This document shows, piece by piece, positions 54,408-62,780 of a DNA stretch of 64,000 bases (position 1 is its first letter; each line of letters begins with the position of its first letter). The notes under the pieces were generated by a model. That model saw only the letters and a list, made by a program, of their open reading frames with translations. It did not search any database and was not told the DNA's origin. Source of the stretch: Brenneria izadpanahii (GTDB lineage Bacteria > Pseudomonadota > Gammaproteobacteria > Enterobacterales > Enterobacteriaceae); NCBI RefSeq assembly GCF_017569925.1, contig NZ_CP050854.1, positions 3,410,001-3,474,000 of the forward strand, in the 5' to 3' direction. Position numbers and translations under genes: made by a program.

Positions 54408-56156
54408 ATGAATCACCCACAATACGATAAATACCCCGAGGTACGCGTTACGGGCTATGATCATCAGGCATGGCGCGGCTGGCCGGCAATTCAGGCCGCC
54501 ATCCGCGCGCGTGTTGACGGAAAACGCAAAACCGTCCTGACGATCGATTGTTATCCGGGCGTGCGTCTTGAGGAGTTAAGAGAACAACTAATTGCCCGAC
54601 TTGATCCCGCATTGCTCATTAATGCGGAAACGTGCCGTTTAAGCGAACAGCATCTGCAGCATCTGCTCGCCCCTAATCTAACGACCGACCGCGTGTTCGG
54701 CGTGCTCTCCTGCCACCCGCTCAAGGCGTTTTTCTCCGCGGATTCGCTGGCGCAAGCGCAGCGGCAAGTCGAGGAAACAAGCGCGGGACTGGTCGTTATC
54801 TACGGACCGGGGGCGGCGCTTATTCATCCGGGAGATATTCTCGTTTACGCGGATCTGGCGCGCTGGGAAATCCAGCAGCGCTTTCGCCGCGGCGAGTTGG
54901 GCAACTGGGGCGCCGACAACGCGAGCGAAGATATTTTACGCCGCTATAAACGTGCATTTTTCATTGAATGGCGGGTATTCGATCGCCATAAAACGCCGCT
55001 GCTGAAACGCGCGGATTTCCTGCTCGATACCAACTCGGCGGACAGCCCCGCGCTGGTTACCGGCGAAGCATTGCGTCATGCCCTGCAACAGACCACGCAA
55101 CGGCCTTTCCGCGTGGTGCCGTTCTTCGACCCCGGCGTCTGGGGCGGACAATGGATGAAAAACCGGTTCGATCTCGATCCCTCGGCACCCAATTACGCAT
55201 GGTGTTTTGACTGCGTGCCCGAGGAGAACAGCCTGTTACTGCGTTTTGGCGACGTGCGGATCGAGATCCCCTCGCAGGATCTGGTTTTGCTCTACCCCCG
55301 CCCGTTATTGGGTGAGAAGGTTCATGCCCGCTTCGGCACGGACTTTCCGATACGTTTTGACTTCCTGGATACCATCGGCGGCCAGAATCTCAGTTTCCAG
55401 GTGCATCCGGTCACCGAATATATCCAGCAACATTTCGGTATGCATTACACGCAGGACGAAAGTTACTACCTGCTGGAAGCCGAACCGGGCGCCGAAGTCT
55501 ATCTGGGCACCCAAACGGGTATTGACCCGCAGGAAATGCTGGCCGATCTGACCGCCGCCCGGCGAGGAGAAAAAGCCTTTGACGACCAGAAATTCGTTAA
55601 CCGCTTCCCCGCGCGCAAACACGACCATTTCCTGATCCCGGCGGGAACGGTGCATTGCTCCGGCGCCGGCGCCATGGTGCTGGAGATCAGCGCCACGCCC
55701 TATATTTTCACCTTTAAGCTGTGGGACTGGGGACGGCTGGGATTGGACGGTCTGCCGCGTCCGGTCCATCTGGAGCACGGCATGGAGGTCATCGACTGGC
55801 AGCGCGATACCCGGTGGGTAACCGAGCATCTGATTAATCATGTCGAACCCATCGCCGAAGGCGACGGCTGGCGTGAAGAGCGCACCGGCCTGCACGAGCG
55901 GGAATTTATCGAAACCCGCCGCCACTGGTTTCGTAAACCGGTCCTTCACCACACGCAGGGCGGCGTGAACGTGCTAAACCTGGTGGAAGGCGACGAAGCA
56001 TTGGTGGATAGCCCGAACAATGCGTTCGACCCCTTTGTGGTGCATTACGCCGAAACCTTCATTATTCCGGCGGCTATCGGCGAATACCGTATTTCCCCTC
56101 ATGGCGCAGGCGTAGGGCATCAGCTCGCCACCATGAAAGCCTGGGTAAGAGGATAA
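54408..56156 (+). CDS. Class I mannose-6-phosphate isomerase-like protein with degenerate kinase-like N-terminus
   Basis: This 582-residue protein has two parts. Residues ~260-582 resemble type I phosphomannose isomerases, zinc cupins that interconvert mannose 6-phosphate and fructose 6-phosphate: NLSFQVHPVTEYIQ, YLLEAEPGAEVYLG, PAGTVHCSG and LKLWDWGR-like sequence. Residues ~1-235 look like a uridine/nucleoside-kinase-type P-loop protein (KTVLTIDCYPGVRLEELREQ, DFLLDTN), but the Walker A glycine-lysine-serine is missing, so this half should not bind ATP normally. It heads the PTS operon and probably isomerises the imported sugar phosphate. Confidence 0.8.
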   Translation: MNHPQYDKYPEVRVTGYDHQAWRGWPAIQAAIRARVDGKRKTVLTIDCYPGVRLEELREQLIARLDPALLINAETCRLSEQHLQHLLAPNLTTDRVFGVLSCHPLKAFFSADSLAQAQRQVEETSAGLVVIYGPGAALIHPGDILVYADLARWEIQQRFRRGELGNWGADNASEDILRRYKRAFFIEWRVFDRHKTPLLKRADFLLDTNSADSPALVTGEALRHALQQTTQRPFRVVPFFDPGVWGGQWMKNRFDLDPSAPNYAWCFDCVPEENSLLLRFGDVRIEIPSQDLVLLYPRPLLGEKVHARFGTDFPIRFDFLDTIGGQNLSFQVHPVTEYIQQHFGMHYTQDESYYLLEAEPGAEVYLGTQTGIDPQEMLADLTAARRGEKAFDDQKFVNRFPARKHDHFLIPAGTVHCSGAGAMVLEISATPYIFTFKLWDWGRLGLDGLPRPVHLEHGMEVIDWQRDTRWVTEHLINHVEPIAEGDGWREERTGLHEREFIETRRHWFRKPVLHHTQGGVNVLNLVEGDEALVDSPNNAFDPFVVHYAETFIIPAAIGEYRISPHGAGVGHQLATMKAWVRG

Positions 56157-56160
56157 CGAG

Positions 56161-56595
56161 ATGATCAACTTCATTGTGGCGACGCACGGCCCGCTGGCGC
56201 AGGCGCTGCTGGCGAGCGGCAAAATGGTTTACGGCGATCTGCCCCACGTCTTTCCCGTATCGCTTGACGAAACGCGGGGGATCGGCGGTTTTCGCGAGGA
56301 TTTCGCCGCCGCGCTGGCCCAAGCCGCTTCCGGCGCGGACGGCGTACTGGTGCTGTGCGATATGCAAAGCGGCACGCCGTGGAATGTAGCCAGCCATTAC
56401 GCCTTCAATCCGGATACGCAGCCGCCGGTCGCGGTGCTGGCCGGCGTCAATTTTCCCATGCTGCTGTTAAGCGATGAACTGAAACATCTCCAGAGCGTCG
56501 AGCTGGCGGCAACGCAGCTACTGGCGCAAACCCGAGACTCGCTGGTGCGGGCCCGGTTGGATAAAGCCGCACAGTCCGAGTCCGATGACTTCTAA
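56161..56595 (+). CDS. PTS mannose-class EIIA
   Basis: This 144-residue cytosolic EIIA has the phospho-histidine H9 in FIVATHGPLAQALL. It accepts phosphate from HPr and passes it to EIIB. The gene starts 4 bp after the upstream stop, with AGAGGA placed within the end of that gene. Confidence 0.92.
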   Translation: MINFIVATHGPLAQALLASGKMVYGDLPHVFPVSLDETRGIGGFREDFAAALAQAASGADGVLVLCDMQSGTPWNVASHYAFNPDTQPPVAVLAGVNFPMLLLSDELKHLQSVELAATQLLAQTRDSLVRARLDKAAQSESDDF

Positions 56596-56604
56596 GGGGT
56601 AATG

Positions 56605-57102
56605 ATGAGCATTTCCTTTGTACGTATCGATGATCGCGTGATTCACGGTCAGTTAGTGACGCGCTGGGCGAAAGAGCTGCCCTGCGACGGCATTATCGCC
56701 ATCGACGACGCGGTAGCCGCCGATCCCCTGCTTTCTTCGGTGATGAAAGGCGCGGTACAGGACATCAAAGTGTGGCTATTCGACACCGCCACGGCGATTG
56801 AAAAGCTGCCGAAGATCATCGCCAGCGAAAAGCGCTATTTCGTGATCGGCAAATCGCCGGTCACGCTCAAACGCATCGAAGAAGCGGGTCTGAGCCTGCA
56901 AAACGCCAATCGAAAAATCAACGTCGGACCGATGAGCGCCCGCGCCAATACCACCACCATTGGTCCGAACCAGTCAGTCAGCGAGGAAGAAGCGGCGGCG
57001 TTCGATTATCTGTCGCTGCGCGGTCATCAGATTGAATTTCGTCTGGTTCCCGACGCCAGCAGCTACAGTTGGCAGGATGCCCGGCAAAAATTAAAAAAAT
57101 AA
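56605..57102 (+). CDS. PTS mannose-class EIIB
   Basis: This 165-residue EIIB has the phospho-histidine H14 in FVRIDDRVIHGQLVTRW, followed by SVMKGAVQDIKVWLF and the NVGPMSAR region. It transfers phosphate to the incoming sugar. ATG at 56605 is preferred over 56602 because AAGGGG is 5 bases away. Confidence 0.93.
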   Translation: MSISFVRIDDRVIHGQLVTRWAKELPCDGIIAIDDAVAADPLLSSVMKGAVQDIKVWLFDTATAIEKLPKIIASEKRYFVIGKSPVTLKRIEEAGLSLQNANRKINVGPMSARANTTTIGPNQSVSEEEAAAFDYLSLRGHQIEFRLVPDASSYSWQDARQKLKK

Positions 57103-57112
57103 GGGGGATATG

Positions 57113-57910
57113 ATGATTTTTGAAGCGACGTTAATCGGTATTCTCTGTTACCTCGGCGCGCTCAGCAGCCCCTGGCTGTTCGGACTCACCGGAGGCTGGT
57201 ATATGATCACCCGCCCTTTGGTTTCGGGGATGTTGGTGGGGTTGATCTTAGGCGATCTGCAAACCGGGATTATCATCGGCGTGGCCGTGCAGGCGGTCTA
57301 CATTGCGATGGTGACACCCGGAGGGTCGATGCCCGCCGATCTGAACTTTGTCGCCTTTCCGGCTATCGCGCTGGGGATCCTTTCCAACAAGGGTCCGGAA
57401 GTCGCCGTGGCGCTGGCCGCCACCATCGGCATTGCCGGAACGGTGTTGTTCAACGCGATGATGGTGCTTAACTCATGGTGGAACCACCGGGCCGATAACG
57501 CGCTGGAGAGAGGCGATGAGCGCGGCGTGTATCTCAACAGCGCCATCTGGCCGCAGGCCACGAATTTCCTGATGCGCTTTATCCCGACGTTTATCGCCGT
57601 CTATTTCGGCGCGCAGTACATCAACGCGTTTATGGATAGCCTGCCGCATTTTGTACTGGCGGCCATGAACGTGCTCGGCGGCATCCTGCCGGCGGTGGGG
57701 ATCGCCATACTGCTCAAACAGATCATTAAAAGCTACAGCATGCTGATCTATTTCCTGGTGGGGTTCATCTGCATCGTGTTCCTAAAGCTGAACATGGTGG
57801 CGCTGGTGATCGTCGGCGCCCTGCTGGCGCTGATTCACTATAACTATAAACCCGAAGCGCAGACCGAGCGCGCCGCCGCCTCCACCCCTGATGACGAGGA
57901 TGAATTCTAA
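57113..57910 (+). CDS. PTS mannose-class EIIC
   Basis: This 265-residue integral membrane component (AgaW/ManY type) has about nine hydrophobic segments and the family motifs GVAVQAVYIAMVTPGGSMPAD and IAVYFGAQYI. With EIID it forms the sugar channel. ATG at 57113 has GGGGG 5 bases upstream; 57110 is the alternative. It overlaps EIID by one base. Confidence 0.92.
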   Translation: MIFEATLIGILCYLGALSSPWLFGLTGGWYMITRPLVSGMLVGLILGDLQTGIIIGVAVQAVYIAMVTPGGSMPADLNFVAFPAIALGILSNKGPEVAVALAATIGIAGTVLFNAMMVLNSWWNHRADNALERGDERGVYLNSAIWPQATNFLMRFIPTFIAVYFGAQYINAFMDSLPHFVLAAMNVLGGILPAVGIAILLKQIIKSYSMLIYFLVGFICIVFLKLNMVALVIVGALLALIHYNYKPEAQTERAAASTPDDEDEF

Positions 57911-58728
57911 TGGAAGAACGTAAACTCACCCGCCAGGATTTGCGCCGCTGCTGGCGCAGTTGGATGATGTATAACCTCTCATCCATGAGCTTCGAACGCC
58001 TTGAATCCTTCGGCTTTTGTCTGAGCATGCTGCCGGTGGCGAAGAAACTTTATCCCGACGAGCAACAGCGCAAAGAGATGCTCAGACGCCATGCCTCCTT
58101 CTATAACACCGAACCGCAGCTTGGGGCGATCGTTAACGGCATGGCGCTGGGCCTGGAAGAGAAACGCGCCAACGGCGAGCCCATTGACGGCGAAACCATC
58201 AACACGCTGAAAGTCGGGCTAATGGGACCGGTTGCCGGCATCGGCGACTCCATGATCCCAGGCATGCTGGTTCCCATCCTGCTAAGTATCGGGATGGCGC
58301 TGGCGGCGGGAGGCAGCATTCTCGGCCCGCTCTTTTATTGCGTCGCCTGGCTGGCGATTATCGTTCCCGGCTCATGGTTTCTGTTCCTCAAAGGCTACCG
58401 CATGGGGTCAACGTCGGTGGAAATGCTGGTAAGCAGCAAATCGACCCGCCTGCGCGAAGCGCTCTCGCTACTCGGCGTATTTGTGATGGGCGGCGTGGCC
58501 GCAAGCTACGTGAAGTTGAGCACCGGGCTGGAATTCGTCACTCAGGATGGCGTTGATATTCACGTACAACAAATGCTCGACGGTATTTTCCCGCAGCTGC
58601 TGCCGCTTATCGTGGTGATCGGCACCTGGTATTTAATGGCGAAGCGCGGCGTCTCCCCGGTGAGAGCGATGCTGTTGCTGCTGGCGCTTGCCGCTGTGGG
58701 TGTCGCTATCGGGCTGTTCGCCAGTTGA
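57910..58728 (+). CDS. PTS mannose-class EIID
   Basis: This 272-residue membrane protein has the EIID pattern: SWMMYNLSSMSFERLESFGF near the N-terminus, HASFYNTEPQLGAIVNGMALG, VGLMGPVAGIGDSMIPG, and hydrophobic C-terminal helices. It pairs with EIIC in the sugar channel. It is the last gene of the operon and is followed by a terminator. The transported sugar is not evident; the isomerase-like gene and downstream GPI-type cupins suggest a hexose or amino-sugar-like substrate. Confidence 0.92.
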   Translation: MEERKLTRQDLRRCWRSWMMYNLSSMSFERLESFGFCLSMLPVAKKLYPDEQQRKEMLRRHASFYNTEPQLGAIVNGMALGLEEKRANGEPIDGETINTLKVGLMGPVAGIGDSMIPGMLVPILLSIGMALAAGGSILGPLFYCVAWLAIIVPGSWFLFLKGYRMGSTSVEMLVSSKSTRLREALSLLGVFVMGGVAASYVKLSTGLEFVTQDGVDIHVQQMLDGIFPQLLPLIVVIGTWYLMAKRGVSPVRAMLLLLALAAVGVAIGLFAS

Positions 58729-58770
58729 CACCGCCATAATGGGCGGCGCCGATCGCGGCTTTGATTCATC

Positions 58771-58808
58771 AACCCCTTTCCGGTTTACTCCCCGGAAAGG
58801 GGGTTTCT
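58771..58808 (+). terminator. Terminator after the mannose-class PTS operon
   Basis: AACCCCTTTCCGG pairs with CCGGAAAGGGG(G)TTT, a ~13-bp stem with one bulged G, followed by TTTCTTC. It lies between converging genes and may work for both. Confidence 0.75.
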
Positions 58809-58859
58809 TCATCATATAGTCATGCAAACGCGGCCGTGCGCGAACGGCTTATCCTGCTT

Positions 58860-59642
58860 TCAGGGATGAAAGTTCCGCCACTTCTGTTCGGCCAGCCCCG
58901 GCTTTGAAATAAACTGCAGGCGCGCGGGATCCTCGATAAATTGCTGATACAGCGGCGCATCGGTTATGCCGAATTCGCTGTAAATCCGCGGGAAAATAAC
59001 CTGCAACCGCCCCGGCATATAGCGGCGATTATGCTGCCAGACGATATGCTCGCCTTGCAGCAACGGATACCACGCCAGCCCGTTATAAGCCCGCACCCCA
59101 TCGTATTCAAAACCATACTCGCGATCGCACCAGGCGCCGAATGTCAGCGGCGCGTCCGGCGACGCGGAAATGGCGGCATGCGCCCAGCCGGGCGGCACCA
59201 GTACCTTCTCGCCCGGCCCGGCGTACACGGCGAAGCAGCGCCCCGGATCGTCGGCGACATATTCCTGCATATAGATAATCCCCGTGCCCTGCCAGATTTC
59301 ATACAGCTCCGGCGGCGACCATCCGGAGTGCGCGCTGACGCGGTGAACATGCCCTTGACTGCGAACCGGCTCTTCCCCCAGGCGGCCGGAAGCGTAGGTC
59401 ACAATGCCGAACAGCAGCATCCGCTTTTTAAGCTCGTCGCGATCTTTCAGGCGCGCCACATCCATTGCAATGGCATAAACGTCTTCAGGACCGTCGCACG
59501 CCGGATCGCGCAACGAGGCGCGGATCTGGGACAGCTTGCGGATCTCCGGCAGCGGCCCGATCACGTCCTCGCCATAATTGAACCCCAACGGCTGATGATG
59601 GATCGCCATATCCAGCCCAAACCGCGCGACGCTTTCAGCCAT
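58860..59642 (-). CDS. GPI-type cupin protein (second of a pair)
   Basis: This 260-residue protein resembles cupin-type glucose-6-phosphate isomerases (archaeal-type, metal-dependent). Motifs seen: SQGHVHRVSAHSGWSPPELYEI, GTGIIYMQE, PGEKVLVPPGWAHAAIS and FGAWCDREYGFEYDGVRAYNG. Metal ligands would be the histidines in HVH and WAH with a glutamate. ATG at 59642 overlaps the upstream gene by 8 bases; the longer frame from 59768 is a shadow. It probably forms a functional pair with the next gene. Confidence 0.8.
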   Translation of the reverse strand: MAESVARFGLDMAIHHQPLGFNYGEDVIGPLPEIRKLSQIRASLRDPACDGPEDVYAIAMDVARLKDRDELKKRMLLFGIVTYASGRLGEEPVRSQGHVHRVSAHSGWSPPELYEIWQGTGIIYMQEYVADDPGRCFAVYAGPGEKVLVPPGWAHAAISASPDAPLTFGAWCDREYGFEYDGVRAYNGLAWYPLLQGEHIVWQHNRRYMPGRLQVIFPRIYSEFGITDAPLYQQFIEDPARLQFISKPGLAEQKWRNFHP

Positions 59643-60195
59643 GATTTTTCTCCGCTCGCCAGCCTTTGCCGTCGGCTTTGATGCGTACCGCAAAACCCCC
59701 GGCCAACGCAGCGTAATCATGACCGGCCACCGCCGGCCACACCGCCAGCAGGACGAGGATCTCATCACCGGTATTCACCAGGCGATGCGCGGTAAACGGA
59801 GGAATATGATGGACAGAACCCGCTCCGGCCTGCTCGATGCGTACCTGGCCCTGCTCGGTTTGCAACAACAACAGGCCGGCGCCGCCCAGACCGACGTAGA
59901 TTTCCGCCTGTTCCCGGCGCTGATGAAAATGACCGCGGGTCATATAGAACTCATCGCCGACGCGTCCCGGTTGCAGACGCGTCGTACCGACAAACAGCTC
60001 CCCCTCCTGCTGCGGAGCGTCAAGCATTTCGACCTGATAAATCGGGGTATCGGCAGGGATTGACCGCCAGGCGGCGTCATCGGAAAAAACGCCGGCCAAA
60101 TCGCCCCTGCGCGTGACTTTTCTAATAACGTTATTCGCGGCGAATCGCCCGCTGGGAAATGCCACGCGCGGCGGCATAATGACAGGTTCATTCAT
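59635..60195 (-). CDS. GPI-type cupin protein (first of a pair)
   Basis: This 186-residue protein is also of the cupin-type glucose-6-phosphate isomerase family. It has FYMTRGHFHQRREQAEIYVGLGG (His-x-His and Glu ligands), IPPFTAHRLVN (third His) and the typical TRLQPGRVGDEFY. ATG at 60195 has GGAGAAA upstream. Two GPI cupins in tandem suggest isomerisation of a sugar phosphate made by the PTS. An inverted copy of the LacI operator core at 60247-60257 may put the pair under the LacI regulator. Confidence 0.82.
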   Translation of the reverse strand: MNEPVIMPPRVAFPSGRFAANNVIRKVTRRGDLAGVFSDDAAWRSIPADTPIYQVEMLDAPQQEGELFVGTTRLQPGRVGDEFYMTRGHFHQRREQAEIYVGLGGAGLLLLQTEQGQVRIEQAGAGSVHHIPPFTAHRLVNTGDEILVLLAVWPAVAGHDYAALAGGFAVRIKADGKGWRAEKNHG

Positions 60196-60246
60196 AATGT
60201 TTCTCCGGCCCGAGGAGAACAACGCAATAACTATAGCAGGTTAGCT

Positions 60247-60257
60247 TTAATCGATAA
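60247..60257. promoter_or_regulatory. Possible third LacI operator core
   Basis: TTAATCGATAA is the exact inverse of TTATCGATTAA in the operator at 54360-54378. It lies 52 bp before the cupin pair. An 11-base match alone is weak, but the position is apt. Confidence 0.4.
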
Positions 60258-60308
60258 TAGCGCTTAGCGAAGACGCGCAATCCGCGCCGCGATGCAGATC
60301 ACGAAAAC

Positions 60309-60362
60309 CGTGGCGGTACGATTAGATGTTGTATGCGCGTCCGAAGCGGCGGTAATGACATC
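60309..60362 (-). pseudogene. Isochorismatase-family gene fragment
   Basis: The minus strand reads DVITAASDAHTTSNRTAT, matching AITVAADAHTTSDRTYAT of the intact isochorismatase-fold hydrolase at 52613-53131. The DNA is also alike (GTTGTATGCGC-TCCG-AGCG-CGGTAATG). Sequence on either side is not related. It is a relic of a related gene or of a partial duplication. Confidence 0.6.
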
Positions 60363-60468
60363 GCATTTTGTAGCGAGGGCCGATCGTCAGGAGCCGGCAG
60401 CCTTAGCCCGCGAAACGCCGGGGCTAAGACCGCGCCATTTTAACGCTCCAACGACTTTAACTCGCCAG

Positions 60469-61347
60469 CTACGCGAGCAGACCGGCATGAACCATTGCGC
60501 GTTTGATTTCGTCTCTGACCGGCGCGGATACCGTAACCAGAGGCAGACGGACGTCCGGCTCCATACGGCCGAGCAGCGACAGGGCATATTTGGGGCCGGC
60601 CGGATTGGTTTCGAGGAACAAGGCCCGGTGTAAGGGCATGAGTTGATCCTGTATTTCCAACGCGGCGGCGAAGTCGCCTGCAAGGCAGGCACGCTGAAAC
60701 CTGGCGCACAGGCGAGGCGCGATATTCGCCGTGACTGAAATGCAGCCATGACCGCCATGAGCCATATACCCCAACGCCGTGGCGTCCTCGCCGGAGAGCA
60801 GATTGAAATCCAGCCCGCACGATATCCGCTCCAGCGAAGGACGGGCAAGATTCATGGTGGCATCCTTGACGCCAGAAACGTTACGGCACTCTTTCTTGAT
60901 GCGAGCCAGCGTATCGACAGAAATCTCGATCACGCTGCGCGAGGGAATGTTGTAGATAATGATCGGTACGTCGCAGATGGCGTCGATCGCTTTGTAGTGC
61001 TGATATATCCCTTCCTGAGTGGGCTTATTGTAATACGGCGCGACGATCAGCACCCCATCCGCGCCGGCCTTTTGCGCATGCCGTACGAAGTCGATGGTTT
61101 CTTCCGTGCTATTCGAACCCGCGCCGGCAAGAACGGGAATACGCCCTGCGGCCACTTCGATTGTCATTTCGACGATGAGTTTGTGCTCGGCGTGAGAAAG
61201 CGTGGGACTTTCCCCTGTCGTGCCGCAGGGAACCAAGCCGTGGCTCCCCTCGCCTATCTGCCACTCAACCAAATCCTGAAACGCTTTTTCGTCAACCTTG
61301 CCATTTCGAAATGGCGTGACGAGAGCCGTAAACGAACCTTTGAACAT
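60469..61347 (-). CDS. dapA: 4-hydroxy-tetrahydrodipicolinate synthase / DapA-family aldolase
   Basis: This 292-residue class I aldolase joins pyruvate and aspartate semialdehyde in lysine synthesis, if a true DapA. The Schiff-base lysine is K161 (SGVKDAT), with Y132 (IIYNIPSRS) and T43-T44 ([10 protein letters not shown]). The arginine that binds the second carboxylate (NIPSR) is kept, which favours DapA over the sugar-acid aldolases. The overall sequence is unlike E. coli DapA at the N-terminus ([20 protein letters not shown]) and the gene is not beside bamC, so it may be a second copy. ATG at 61347 is chosen over 61353 on ribosome-site spacing. Confidence 0.85.
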   Translation of the reverse strand: MFKGSFTALVTPFRNGKVDEKAFQDLVEWQIGEGSHGLVPCGTTGESPTLSHAEHKLIVEMTIEVAAGRIPVLAGAGSNSTEETIDFVRHAQKAGADGVLIVAPYYNKPTQEGIYQHYKAIDAICDVPIIIYNIPSRSVIEISVDTLARIKKECRNVSGVKDATMNLARPSLERISCGLDFNLLSGEDATALGYMAHGGHGCISVTANIAPRLCARFQRACLAGDFAAALEIQDQLMPLHRALFLETNPAGPKYALSLLGRMEPDVRLPLVTVSAPVRDEIKRAMVHAGLLA

Positions 61348-61546
61348 GATCATTTCCTTGCCGTTAGCTATGCGAAAATCAAGCGAAATACTTCGTTACG
61401 TGATTGTACGATCGTTTTACCCGCCTCGCAGGTGATCAATTGCGCAAAATCCCCATAGGCGTCGGCGATTATCCACGCCGCGCTTTAGCGGATAGCGGCG
61501 CGTCCGGGCGGGGGTTTCGCAACTGAACGCCGCATCGTTTCTCTCC

Positions 61547-62632
61547 CTATTGCTGATTCCGCCACCACTGAGAGAAAGTCTGCCTTGGATCGTCGATGGC
61601 GATATATTCGCCAATCCGCGGCGTCATTAAGCGCCATTCCCGGTCCTGGGCCGCCTGAAAGATGCGCTCCAGAGGATCGTTCCAGCGATGATGCGCCAGC
61701 TTAAATTTGCTGTTATGAACGGGCAGCAACGCCTGGGCCTGTAAATCACTGGCCGCCAGGGCTGCCTCTTCCGGCGTCATATGAATATGGGGCCAGCCTG
61801 GGTCATACTGGCCGCATTCGATGACGGCGATATCAAATCCGCCCAAACGCCCGGCGATCTCCTTATAATGAGGCCCATAACCGCTGTCGCCCCCCAGATA
61901 GATGCGATGCCGTTCAGTGATCAGCGCAAAAGAACCCCATAAGGTTTGATTCCGCTTAAATAGCCGGCCGGAGAAGTGCTGCGCCGGAAGAATATGGATC
62001 GTCAGGCCGTCTTTTTCCACGACGCTGAACCAGCCCCCTTCGTCGATCTTTTCCCGCGGGAATCCCCACTTGGCAAAATACGAGCCGACGCCTGTCGGCG
62101 CGATGATATGGCCGATTTTCCCGCGCAGCGCCTTGATGGTGGGATAATCCAGATGATCCCAGTGGTCGTGCGTAATCAGGAGATAATCGATTTCGGGGAT
62201 CTCCTCCGGGGCGTAAATATTGCTCCCCTTGAAAGCGGCATTGGTGCCGGGAACCGGCGATGCGCTGTTGCTTAACACCGGATCGACCAAAAACCGCAGT
62301 CCTTCCATCTGAATAAGGTAGCTGGAGTGTCCCATCCAGATAATCACGTTAGCGGTTTTGTCCAGTGCGTGCAGATCGGTCTTTTGCGACGGCAAGGCAG
62401 CGCCGGGAACCGCGCCGGGATCTTTGCCGAACAGAAGGCGATACCACAGCATAAAACTGCTCTGGCTACGGCTCACTATCGGCCGTTCAACCTGATTATG
62501 GAACCGTCCATCGCGGAAGTTCGGCGTTTCCGGATCTGGATGCACGTCCGGCGAGACATACTGCGGTTGCTGAAGCCAGACATAAATAATCAGCATGACG
62601 ACAGCAAGTAATAAGAGCATATATTTATCCAA
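61547..62632 (-). CDS. Membrane-anchored metallo-beta-lactamase-fold hydrolase (NAPE-PLD-like)
   Basis: This 361-residue protein has an N-terminal membrane anchor (LLLLAVVMLIIYVWL) and an MBL fold: metal motif THDHWDHLDY, then LPAQHFSGR, LGGDSGYGPHY and a late histidine in LLPVHNSKFKLAHH. It resembles the NAPE-PLD/UlaG-like group, which hydrolyses phosphodiesters or lactones. The catalytic domain would lie in the periplasm if the anchor is a type II signal anchor. No operon partner is evident. Confidence 0.85.
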   Translation of the reverse strand: MDKYMLLLLAVVMLIIYVWLQQPQYVSPDVHPDPETPNFRDGRFHNQVERPIVSRSQSSFMLWYRLLFGKDPGAVPGAALPSQKTDLHALDKTANVIIWMGHSSYLIQMEGLRFLVDPVLSNSASPVPGTNAAFKGSNIYAPEEIPEIDYLLITHDHWDHLDYPTIKALRGKIGHIIAPTGVGSYFAKWGFPREKIDEGGWFSVVEKDGLTIHILPAQHFSGRLFKRNQTLWGSFALITERHRIYLGGDSGYGPHYKEIAGRLGGFDIAVIECGQYDPGWPHIHMTPEEAALAASDLQAQALLPVHNSKFKLAHHRWNDPLERIFQAAQDREWRLMTPRIGEYIAIDDPRQTFSQWWRNQQ

Positions 62633-62780
62633 TACCTTTCCCCGGCGCCGTCAGACAGCGCGCCGTTTGATCAATGCGCGGGCAAAACCAGGCGTTAATT
62701 TCATAATGGAACCCATCTATCCCCCAACGCGCGGGGAGCGGAAAGGCGATGCGGCGAAAAACTCGCCGCGGCCTGATTAC

